Of a DNA stretch of 5,024 nucleotides, positions 1-5,024 are shown piece by piece. Under the pieces are notes generated by a model. It had not been told where the DNA came from. It did not search any database and saw nothing but the letters and a program-made list of their open reading frames with translations. A program made the translations under genes and the position numbers. The stretch is from Lachnospiraceae bacterium UBA7027. GTDB taxonomy: Bacteria; Bacillota; Clostridia; Lachnospirales; Lachnospiraceae. The DNA lies in assembly GCA_002494135.1 (NCBI GenBank), contig DLBG01000109.1:1-5024 (forward strand), given 5' to 3'. Each line of letters opens with the position of its first letter. Position 1 is the stretch's first letter.

Positions 1-2
1 AA

Positions 3-236
3 AATAAATATATTGAAGCCAGCAGAAATCTGATGATGAAGGAGAATAAAATCGTTACTGTTGAAGAACTGCAAAAGCATAGTATAACAGATGATAGCCC
101 CATTTCCCCCACACCGGCTATAGTACCTGCGCAATCCGGAATCCGGCATTCCCGTCCCAAATTCTGTCCGGAATGCGGAACCCCTACCGGTACATCCGGC
201 AATTTCTGTGCTAACTGTGGCTATAAGCTGGTGTAA
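3..236 (+). CDS. C-terminal part of a zinc-ribbon protein (5' end outside window)
   Basis: Ends in a compact zinc ribbon, CPEC then CANC, with ten residues between the two cysteine pairs. Counted from the ATG at 33 these are Cys45, 48, 59 and 62, and the protein stops five residues after the last Cys. Such tails bind one Zn ion and often close otherwise unrelated Firmicutes proteins. The ATG-ATG at 33-38 has no Shine-Dalgarno sequence before it, and the frame stays open upstream to the window edge, reading NKYIEASRNL before the first Met. I therefore treat it as the end of a longer protein rather than a 67-residue one. Before the ribbon lies a low-complexity Pro/Ser/Thr linker (DDSPISPTPAIVPAQ), typical of a tether between a main domain and the ribbon. 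The main domain is not visible, so no function is assigned. Coding is fairly certain; the start is not. Confidence 0.7.
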   Translation, partial: NKYIEASRNLMMKENKIVTVEELQKHSITDDSPISPTPAIVPAQSGIRHSRPKFCPECGTPTGTSGNFCANCGYKLV

Positions 237-304
237 TAATTTTTCAATTACAGGTAATTCAATGAACACTGGGATTACATGCTGGCACTTAGATTCTGAT
301 AAAC

Positions 305-336
305 AATATGCGGTCGCTTAAATGCGGCCGCATATT
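305..336. terminator. Bidirectional hairpin between convergent genes
   Basis: A 13-bp stem (305-317 with 324-336, one G-T wobble at 314/327) closes a six-base loop, TTAAAT. It is GC-rich in the middle (GCGG/CCGC). It lies 69 bases after the zinc-ribbon stop and 18 bases past the kinase stop on the other strand, so it can serve both genes. The T-runs after the stem are short and broken on both strands (CTTTATAA and GTTTATC), so it may be a weak intrinsic terminator. Confidence 0.7.
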
Positions 337-354
337 CTTTATAAATATAATTAA

Positions 355-2133
355 CTATGACAAATGTACTTTAAAGAGTTTCTCCTGTGTGTCCTCATAT
401 TCTATTTTTGCTTTAATCTTATGTATGTCAAATATACGTTTGGCAATAGCAAGTCCGATTCCGCTACCGGTTTCGTTCGTTCTGGAATCGCTTCCTTTCA
501 CAAAAGGATTCCACAATTCCTCCGGTCTCTTTTTCGGTAAATCTTTCGTTGTATTGGAAATGGTAAAATCATTCTCCCGAGCACTTACGATAATTCTGCC
601 ATTATCATCTACATTATTGACCGCATTTGAAACCAGGTTCTCCAATGCGTTCCCAATTAAATCCTTATTGACATTCTTAGTATAGTTCCCTGTGATGGAA
701 ACCAGCACTTTTTTCTCTTCCAGACACGGTCTGTATTTTTCAAACAATTCCTCCACGACAGGAATAAAATCTGTCATTTCTTTTTTTCTCACAAACTGCA
801 AGTCTTCCAGACGAAGCAGTTCCATATTTCCGTTAATCAGTCGGTCTATATATGCGGAACTGTCAATGATCGCGTCTACATAGGATTCACGCTTTCCCTC
901 ATTTAAATTTTCCTTCAGGCTTTCCGCATATCCCCTGAGCGCCGTTAACGGAGACTTCAAATCATGAGACATGGAATCCATTAATGTTTTTCGATACATT
1001 TCTTTCTCATATTTTGACATTTTTATGTGATATTGCAAAATAGTCAAAACGATAGAAATCAGAACTACGATCCCGGCGATTACAAATGCTTTAGGCAATA
1101 ATTCTTTTCCGAATTCCTCCCAATAATTAGACTTCAAATAGTATTCAAGGACATAATCCTTAGTGCCCACTCCCACCTGTACGTCCTGAATAACTACTCC
1201 TTCGCTCTCTTTGTCACTAATAAAAGTGTAAACATAAGGTTTGCTTTCTCTCATAGCCATAGCAAAAGGAATTCTTCGAATACACATATAATCCCCCTGC
1301 CAAAAATACCTGCTTCGTTGAGAGTACTCCTGAACCAGTTTGGGATACTGATAACTACTTAAAGTTGACCAGCCGATAATGTCGGAAGAATCTAGCAGAT
1401 CCTGCCTGGAGGTAATCTGTGGATAATCATCCGCATTCGTATCACTTCCGTAGAAAATCAGGAATTGTTTTTCTTTCTCTTCCATTTTCTCGATTTCTTC
1501 TGTTTCTATATTTGGAACACAATAGCATCCTAAAACTTTCTGAACACCTGCAGAATCTTCTTCATATGCAGTCACTTCGTACGGAATAAAATAACCATCA
1601 TCAACAATATCATATTTTGTGGTTTCTAATCTCACCGGCGGAATCGTATACTCCGATGAATCATTTCTCGCTGTCCATTCATCCATGCAGCCCTTAACCC
1701 AGGAAATGAATTCAGCATCCTCATTGATATAAATATAGCTCATCAGAAGATAATCATCCTGCTTTTGCTCCGCTTCCGAATCCGGAACAGCCATATATAC
1801 TCTCTCCTTGGAATCCGCCACAATTTCTCCTGTTTCACGATCTTTCAAACACGCATAAAACTGAACCGGTTCACCAAAAGAAGTGGAATCCCCTGCAATA
1901 TAACGGCAAATCATATTATGAACATTTTTGATATTATCGGTATTGTAAATATCATTTATTCGTTGAACAAGTTCTTCCGTTCTTTTTTCAACGACTTTCT
2001 TATAACTCCGGCACCAATTCCGGTAATTCATATTAAAAAAACCAATTCCAATAACAACACAAAGTACTATTGAAATAGAAATACTTATAAGTAGCATAAT
2101 ACCTATCTTCATCGGTTTTCGTTTCTTCTTCAT
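355..2133 (-). CDS. Membrane sensor histidine kinase (two-component system)
   Basis: A 592-residue sensor kinase that should autophosphorylate on His390 and pass the phosphate to the regulator encoded just upstream. Order: basic N-terminus; membrane helix about 9-33; outer sensor region about 34-345, matching no family I recognise and holding seven Cys (41, 76, 95, 149, 203, 205, 284); second helix about 347-370; about 20 linker residues with no evident HAMP; dimerisation/phosphoacceptor helix with the H-box SHDLKSPLTALRGY; ATPase domain about 487-592. In the ATPase domain the N-box is NALENLVSNAV (Asn503), the F-box is LWNPFVKG and the G2-box is GSGIGLAIAK (556-565). The usual DxGxG G1-box is replaced by SNTTKDLP, a form I associate with some VanS-like Firmicutes kinases. 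The start is supported by GAGGGTG five bases upstream (2139-2145). It is the second gene of the operon. The kinase call is certain; the signal is unknown. Confidence 0.96.
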   Translation of the reverse strand: MKKKRKPMKIGIMLLISISISIVLCVVIGIGFFNMNYRNWCRSYKKVVEKRTEELVQRINDIYNTDNIKNVHNMICRYIAGDSTSFGEPVQFYACLKDRETGEIVADSKERVYMAVPDSEAEQKQDDYLLMSYIYINEDAEFISWVKGCMDEWTARNDSSEYTIPPVRLETTKYDIVDDGYFIPYEVTAYEEDSAGVQKVLGCYCVPNIETEEIEKMEEKEKQFLIFYGSDTNADDYPQITSRQDLLDSSDIIGWSTLSSYQYPKLVQEYSQRSRYFWQGDYMCIRRIPFAMAMRESKPYVYTFISDKESEGVVIQDVQVGVGTKDYVLEYYLKSNYWEEFGKELLPKAFVIAGIVVLISIVLTILQYHIKMSKYEKEMYRKTLMDSMSHDLKSPLTALRGYAESLKENLNEGKRESYVDAIIDSSAYIDRLINGNMELLRLEDLQFVRKKEMTDFIPVVEELFEKYRPCLEEKKVLVSITGNYTKNVNKDLIGNALENLVSNAVNNVDDNGRIIVSARENDFTISNTTKDLPKKRPEELWNPFVKGSDSRTNETGSGIGLAIAKRIFDIHKIKAKIEYEDTQEKLFKVHLS

Positions 2134-2170
2134 TTTTTCACCCTCTTCGCATTCCGCTTACCGCACTACA

Positions 2171-2848
2171 TCATTCCGTAAGTTTATACCCCTTGGAAAT
2201 TACTGTTTTTATCTGTTTTCCCGCTTCTCCAAGTGCTTTTCTCAGATTTTTAACATGATTATCTACAACACGGGTTTCAACATATGCATATTCGCCCCAA
2301 ATTCGGTTTAACAGGGTTTCTCTTGTCACTACCCATCCCTTGTGCTGCAGTAAAAAAACCAGTATTTCAAACTCCTTCGGGGTCAGTTCCACTTCTTTCC
2401 CGTCTACCCTTAGTTCTAATGTCATCGGGTTCAGTGTTATTTTTCCACAGGTAAGCATTTGTCTGTCATCCGACTTACTTGTCCTCTTTAAAAGGACAGA
2501 TACTTTCGCATATAATTCTGCAAAAGAAAATGGCTTGCAGATATAATCATCACACCCTATTTCATATCCATATAGCCGGTCTTCCTCTGCATTTTTGGCC
2601 GTTAGAAAGATGATTGGAACATCTGTCAGTTTCCGAATTTTCCTGCACAAAGTAAAACCATCCATCCCCGGAAGCATAACATCCAAAAGAACCAGATTAA
2701 AATCTCTCTGACGGATGAACTCCAGCCCGTCTTCACCGGAAGATACATCGGTAATCTCCATGCTCCCCTCGGATTTCGCAGTAAAATATTCGCATAGAAT
2801 CTTACGGATTTTGTCATCATCTTCAACCAAAAGAATTTTACTATTCAT
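2171..2848 (-). CDS. OmpR/PhoB-family response regulator transcription factor
   Basis: A 225-residue DNA-binding response regulator, the usual length for the family. Receiver domain 1-120: acidic pair Asp10/Asp11 (VEDDD), phosphoacceptor Asp56 in LLDVMLPGMDG, Thr83 in FLTAK and Lys105 in CKPFSFAEL, so all switch residues are present. The C-terminal winged helix (about 133-224) shows LTPKEFEIL, the recognition-helix region RVVDNHVKNLRKAL and the terminal-wing motif ISKGYKL. Phosphorylation by the kinase 37 bases downstream should drive dimer binding to direct repeats at target promoters. The start is fixed by AAGGAG (2856-2861) seven bases before the ATG and by a TATAAT -10 box a short distance upstream, giving a leader of about 25 bases. 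It is the first gene of the operon. Targets cannot be read from the window; self-regulation is plausible. Confidence 0.97.
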   Translation of the reverse strand: MNSKILLVEDDDKIRKILCEYFTAKSEGSMEITDVSSGEDGLEFIRQRDFNLVLLDVMLPGMDGFTLCRKIRKLTDVPIIFLTAKNAEEDRLYGYEIGCDDYICKPFSFAELYAKVSVLLKRTSKSDDRQMLTCGKITLNPMTLELRVDGKEVELTPKEFEILVFLLQHKGWVVTRETLLNRIWGEYAYVETRVVDNHVKNLRKALGEAGKQIKTVISKGYKLTE

Positions 2849-2879
2849 TTTCCGTCTCCTTACAGATCTGTATGTTTTG

Positions 2880-2908
2880 ATTATAGGATAAGAATGTAAT
2901 GTTTGTGT
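2880..2908 (-). promoter_or_regulatory. Promoter of the response regulator-kinase operon
   Basis: A perfect TATAAT on the minus strand (2885-2880) places transcription start near 2873, about 25 bases before the regulator ATG. At 16-18 bp spacing the -35 position reads CACAAA or ACACAA, a poor match to TTGACA. Next to it is a tandem ACATT-ACATT (within 2892-2903 on the minus strand). A good -10, a weak -35 and adjacent direct repeats fit activator-dependent transcription, possibly by the regulator itself; that last point is inference. Confidence 0.6.
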
Positions 2909-2981
2909 GTGGTTTGGGTATTTTTTCGGTAAAAGAGGAGTTCCTGAATTATACCATTGCAGTCCAATGGGAATCTATTGA

Positions 2982-3020
2982 AAAAAGCGCCATATCCGTA
3001 TTATGGATATGGCGCTTTTT
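2982..3020. terminator. Strong intrinsic terminator after the lipoprotein gene
   Basis: A perfect 16-bp stem (2982-2997 with 3005-3020) around a seven-base loop, with GCGCCATATCC as the GC part and A-runs and T-runs at its base. On the minus strand it begins 20 bases after the lipoprotein stop and is followed by a run of T, so it mainly ends that transcript. The plus strand also ends in five T, so it can act both ways. It isolates the two-component operon from read-through. Confidence 0.9.
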
Positions 3021-3039
3021 CAATCATAATAATAGTTCC

Positions 3040-3663
3040 TTACTCATATTGATACTTATCTCTTATTTCCTCTAACTCATCGGTACTCGTCAGAATCGTT
3101 TGAATAGTTGTACATTTTTTTGAAACAACAGAATCATTAACAAATCCTTTATTATCCTTTAATGGAAATGCACTCGACAAGGATGCATTATCTATATAAA
3201 AAAATATATCAATACTCCCTTCCTCATCCACATAGTCCATTAATTCATCCAATGATAATTCACGAAAGTCAACATCCGGCGGGAAACGCTTCAATCCCTG
3301 AATTTCCACATGAACATAATAATTCGAGTAATAATAATGGACGTTAGAATCTATATCCTTTTCTATGATATGTTCTAAATATGCCAGTGCATAGTCATCT
3401 TGTAAATCCTCATTATGTTCATCGGTACTTATATGAATATAAAGATCTCGATCATCGCATAATTGTACTAAGGCTATGTTTCTTCCGTTTTCAATTTTAA
3501 AATTTACTATATCTACTGCTTGCCCATATTTGAACATAAATGCATCACGAACCGCATTCTCATAGGTCTTTTTTGTGACCCCTGGTCTACAACCGACAAA
3601 AAAAACAACGGATACGCATATTATTATAATTCGTGTGATTTTTTTCTTTGGTTTACTGTTCAT
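3040..3663 (-). CDS. Small lipoprotein of unknown function
   Basis: A 207-residue protein with a lipoprotein signal: Lys/Arg-rich start (MNSKPKKKITR), hydrophobic core about 12-23, and a lipobox FVGC that makes Cys25 the lipidated residue. Mature length is about 183 residues, anchored outside the membrane. The mature part is acidic, has a tyrosine cluster (HYYYSNYYVHVEI, about 99-111) and shows predicted alternating strands and helices, but no family I recognise. The frame could be read from a GTG at 3726, but that adds 21 residues before the signal, has no ribosome site and overlaps the likely promoter. I choose the ATG at 3663, with GGGA about ten bases upstream as a weak ribosome site. It sits upstream of the two-component operon on the same strand but is separated by a terminator, so co-function is only a possibility. 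Confidence 0.85.
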   Translation of the reverse strand: MNSKPKKKITRIIIICVSVVFFVGCRPGVTKKTYENAVRDAFMFKYGQAVDIVNFKIENGRNIALVQLCDDRDLYIHISTDEHNEDLQDDYALAYLEHIIEKDIDSNVHYYYSNYYVHVEIQGLKRFPPDVDFRELSLDELMDYVDEEGSIDIFFYIDNASLSSAFPLKDNKGFVNDSVVSKKCTTIQTILTSTDELEEIRDKYQYE

Positions 3664-3684
3664 TCGATAAAATTCCCACTTGCA

Positions 3685-3713
3685 AATATAACATCCTTTC
3701 CGTGAAGTCGCAA
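3685..3713 (-). promoter_or_regulatory. Likely promoter of the lipoprotein gene
   Basis: On the minus strand, TTGCGA (3713-3708, 4/6 to the -35 consensus), 17 bases, then TATATT (3690-3685, 5/6 to the -10). Start would be near 3678, leaving about 15 leader bases before the ATG at 3663. The -35 box lies inside the palindrome 3701-3727. This supports the ATG over the upstream GTG, since the GTG would precede the transcript start. Confidence 0.5.
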
Positions 3714-3727
3714 TTTGCGACTTCACG
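3701..3727. repeat. Perfect 27-base palindrome, possible operator
   Basis: Arms of 13 bases (3701-3713 and 3715-3727, left arm CGTGAAGTCGCAA) pair perfectly around a single central T. No T-run follows on either strand, so it is not a standard terminator. It covers the -35 box of the lipoprotein promoter, the place where a dimeric repressor would act. In a longer transcript starting upstream it would instead form an RNA hairpin. The protein that might bind it is not identified. Confidence 0.75.
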
Positions 3728-3745
3728 ATTACACCGGTTGAATTC

Positions 3746-3936
3746 TTACCAACCCTTAATGTTTTTAATATCCTTTACTCTCTTCGGATCTGCATGTGTC
3801 TTACGTTTTATATCCATTATTTCAATTACTTCCTGCCTTGCTTCATCGTCTAATTATAAAACGCTGTTAGCATATGGTCAACGTCCGGCATGGCCACCTT
3901 CCCATAAAGCATCATTAACGCAGGGTTTTCTTTGCT
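3746..3936 (-). pseudogene. Frameshifted gene tail, unidentified
   Basis: Two minus-strand frames join into one plausible protein end. The first (3936-3853) reads 28 residues ending MPDVDHMLTAFYN, then TAG. The second (3853-3746) reads LDDEARQEVIEIMDIKRKTH and on to a final KGW and TAA, 35 residues in all. Restoring one T in the AATTAG at 3855-3850 gives AAT TTA GAC and a continuous ...FYN-LDDEARQE... helix, so a one-base deletion is the simplest reading. The charged helix resembles the C-terminal tails of some XRE-type regulators, but I cannot name a family. Stops upstream (TGA at 3939-3937) mean the 5' part is lost or further shifted. Alternative: the ATG at 3817 with AGGAAG 11 bases upstream could start a 23-residue basic peptide. 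Confidence 0.45.
3853..3881 (-). promoter_or_regulatory. Promoter-like pair inside the relic
   Basis: The minus strand has TTGACC (3881-3876, 5/6), exactly 17 bases, then a perfect TATAAT (3858-3853). Start would be near 3846. The match is strong, but it lies in decaying coding sequence, so chance is possible. If active, the transcript would cover the short frame 3817-3746, then the 27-base palindrome as a hairpin, then the lipoprotein gene. Confidence 0.4.
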
Positions 3937-4051
3937 TCAAAAAGCCTAGTGCACAGATAAGCGCACAAACTTATGATACCGTATCCTTTTCAGAATGGCT
4001 TACTGACCTTGGAAATGCGTTTTCTGAAGACAACTTATAGAAACTTTTCGC
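3937..4051. other. No convincing gene
   Basis: All minus-strand frames contain stops here. A plus-strand frame stays open from about 3855 to a TAG at 4038-4040, ending FSEWLTDLGNAFSEDNL. Its composition is protein-like, but it has no start, no ribosome site and no family I know, and its left half lies opposite the minus-strand relic. I read this stretch as degenerate sequence between two damaged genes. Confidence 0.4.
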
Positions 4052-4084
4052 TTCGCAAATTTTAGAATTGATTAAAATTGCAAA
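4052..4084. repeat. Imperfect dyad with TTCGCAAA, over the ATPase promoter
   Basis: TTCGCAAATTTTAG (4052-4065) faces TTAAAATTGCAAA (4072-4084), an imperfect inverted pair with one bulged base and one mismatch near the end. It overlaps the -35 box at 4068-4073, so it could be an operator. The same TTCGCAAA core recurs beyond the ATPase stop at 4926 and, inverted, at 4958. Confidence 0.5.
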
Positions 4085-4096
4085 ATAAAATATAAT
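4068..4096 (+). promoter_or_regulatory. Promoter of the truncated ATPase
   Basis: TTGATT (4068-4073, 4/6), exactly 17 bases, then a perfect TATAAT (4091-4096). Start would fall near 4103, already inside the remaining ATPase frame. No ribosome site or ATG follows. This fits an original promoter whose leader and the 5' half of the gene were deleted. Confidence 0.65.
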
Positions 4097-4938
4097 TAAA
4101 ATTTCTTTTATCAAGTGATTTGGCTACGTTGTTCGGCGGAAGGGTTTATGAAATAAGCTTATATCCATTTTCATTTAAGGAATATCTTATGTATTATCCG
4201 TCAAATGATATAGATGAAGCCTTTGATTCTTATGTAAAAAAAGGCGGAATGGCCGGTTCGTATCTTTATAAAACGGAGGAAGATGCCAGACAATATGTTA
4301 ATGGCATCTACAGGACCACTATTACAAAGGACATTGTTAGAAAATTCAAGATAGAAAACGAAGATCTTTTGATAATGATTGGAAACTATCTTATGGACAA
4401 CGTGGGTAATCAGACTTCGATAAGAAATGTGGCTTCCAAACTGACTTCCGGCACCTACAAGACGAATGACAAGACTGTAGGTGCATATATGAATTACTTC
4501 TGCCGGTCTTTCCTTTTTTATCCGATCCGGCGCTATGACATAAAAGGGAAAAGATATCTGGAGTCAGATAAAAAATACTATTTGTCTGATTTAGCTTTCC
4601 GATTTTCTGAAATAGGAACAAAAAATGCTGATTATGGACACCTATATGAGAACATAGTTGCAATAGAGCTTCTCAGACGCGGTTACGAAGTATATATAGG
4701 CAAGCTATATGAAAAAGAGGTGGATTTTGTTGCAATAAAAGAAGGCGAAAAGGTCTACATTCAGGTATCTGATGATATATCCAGAGAGGATACTTTTAAG
4801 CGTGAGGTTTCATCGCTTTTAAGTATTAAGGATGCTTATCCGAAGTTGCTGATTGCCCGGACAAAACATGAAGAAAGTCAGCACGAAGGAATAAGAATTA
4901 TTGATATTGCAAGATGGCTTTCTGATTCGCAAAAATAA
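4096..4938 (+). pseudogene. AAA_14/DUF4143-family ATPase, 5' half deleted
   Basis: The frame opens after a TAA (4093-4095) and reads LKFLLSSDLATLFGGRVYEI, a motif that in this family sits well inside the protein, at the end of the AAA domain (conserved Arg after GG). Whole members are about 400-430 residues; about 280 remain, so the Walker A and B motifs are missing. What is left, numbered from the TTG at 4120: the SLYPFSFKEYL segment after the ATPase core, a winged-helix-like stretch (about 95-130) and the DUF4143 end with HLYENIV (174-180), EVDFVA (200-205) and VYIQVS (212-217), a PD-(D/E)xK-like fold. The stop is natural and a terminator follows. The TTG at 4120 could be taken as a start but has no ribosome site. 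ATP hydrolysis should be lost. The frame has no internal stops, so the loss may be recent, or the piece may still be made. Confidence 0.85.
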
Positions 4939-4958
4939 AAAAAATTTAATTTTGCGAA
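4926..4958. repeat. Inverted TTCGCAAAA pair at the ATPase end
   Basis: TTCGCAAAA (4926-4934) and TTTTGCGAA (4950-4958) form a perfect nine-base inverted pair around a 15-base A/T-rich spacer. The left arm covers the last codons and the beginning of the stop codon context; the right arm meets the foot of the terminator. It is related to the motif at 4052-4065. Confidence 0.6.
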
Positions 4959-4987
4959 AAAGGCAGGACTCAATGTCCTGCCTTTTT
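4957..4987. terminator. Bidirectional terminator between ATPase relic and tRNA
   Basis: A perfect 13-bp stem (4957-4969 with 4975-4987, GGCAGGAC/GTCCTGCC plus A/T pairs) closes a five-base loop, TCAAT. Five T end it on each strand. It starts 18 bases after the ATPase stop on the plus strand and 7 bases past the tRNA end on the minus strand, so it probably serves both. Confidence 0.9.
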
Positions 4988-4994
4988 CTTAAGC

Positions 4995-5024
4995 CGTGCG
5001 TTAGAGGATTCGAACCCCCGACCT
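4995..5024 (-). tRNA. tRNA 3' end, amino acid not determined (cut by window edge)
   Basis: The minus strand shows a T-arm: five G, the loop TTCGAAT, then CCTCT (three Watson-Crick pairs and two wobbles). The seven-base acceptor strand AACGCAC and a G discriminator follow; CCA is not encoded. The anticodon and 5' half lie beyond the window. G73 is found in tRNAs such as Ser, Asp, Asn, Gln, Glu and Trp, so identity stays open. Confidence 0.85.

Noticed and set aside
246..259. Small palindrome AATTAC-AG-GTAATT after the zinc-ribbon stop
   Set aside because: Only six bases per arm in AT-rich sequence, with no promoter or gene it would control.
308..685. 125-codon plus-strand frame opposite the kinase end
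   Set aside because: It runs through the terminator hairpin and is the mirror of the conserved ATPase domain of the kinase.
1765..2073. 102-codon plus-strand frame opposite the kinase start
   Set aside because: Antisense to the membrane and sensor region of a certain gene; no start signal.
2954..2970. Short dyad CCATTG-5-CAATGG upstream of the operon promoter
   Set aside because: Six-base arms, about 70 bases from the -10 box; too weak to call an operator without conservation.
3664..3726. N-terminal extension of the lipoprotein from a GTG at 3726
   Set aside because: No ribosome site, it would bury the lipoprotein signal behind 21 residues, and it lies inside the palindrome and promoter region.
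4391..4663. 90-codon minus-strand frame opposite the ATPase
   Set aside because: Antisense to a strand with clear family motifs; no ribosome site or recognisable domain.
3701..4958. CRISPR array or insertion sequence
   Set aside because: No regularly spaced repeats and no transposase frame; the shared TTCGCAAA cores are too short and irregular for either.

Overview
The window looks like a low-GC Gram-positive (Firmicutes) chromosome, probably a gut or rumen clostridial relative such as Lachnospiraceae. This rests on AT-rich coding, AAGGAG-type ribosome sites, a VanR/VanS-like two-component pair, a DUF4143-family ATPase relic and a tRNA with no encoded CCA. The taxonomy is inferred from style only, not from a marker gene.

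Left part (1-2960). A plus-strand frame that is open to the left window edge ends in a four-cysteine zinc ribbon (to 236). It converges on a minus-strand two-component operon, and a shared hairpin (305-336) separates them. The operon is read right to left: promoter near 2880, OmpR-family response regulator (2848-2171), then a membrane histidine kinase (2133-355) 37 bases downstream. The kinase has a large, cysteine-containing outer sensor region and no obvious HAMP linker.

Middle (2982-3936). A strong hairpin (2982-3020) isolates the operon from a minus-strand gene for a small unrecognised lipoprotein (3663-3040). That gene has its own promoter-like site, whose -35 box lies inside a perfect 27-base palindrome (3701-3727). 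Further upstream on the same strand is a short stretch of convincing coding sequence (3936-3746) that needs one restored T to read through. A second promoter-like pair (3853-3881) sits at exactly that point.

Right part (3937-5024). After a short stretch with no clear gene comes a plus-strand relic of an AAA_14/DUF4143 ATPase. Its promoter is intact, but the 5' half of the gene, including the Walker motifs, is missing. TTCGCAAA motifs in inverted orientation bracket it. A hairpin terminator (4957-4987) then separates it from the 3' end of a minus-strand tRNA gene cut by the window edge.

Only the regulator and kinase clearly work together. The lipoprotein could belong to the same envelope response but has its own transcription signals. 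I found no convincing new multi-gene system. The most unusual material is at 3700-4125: palindrome, frameshifted relic or short peptide, and promoter fused to a decapitated ATPase.
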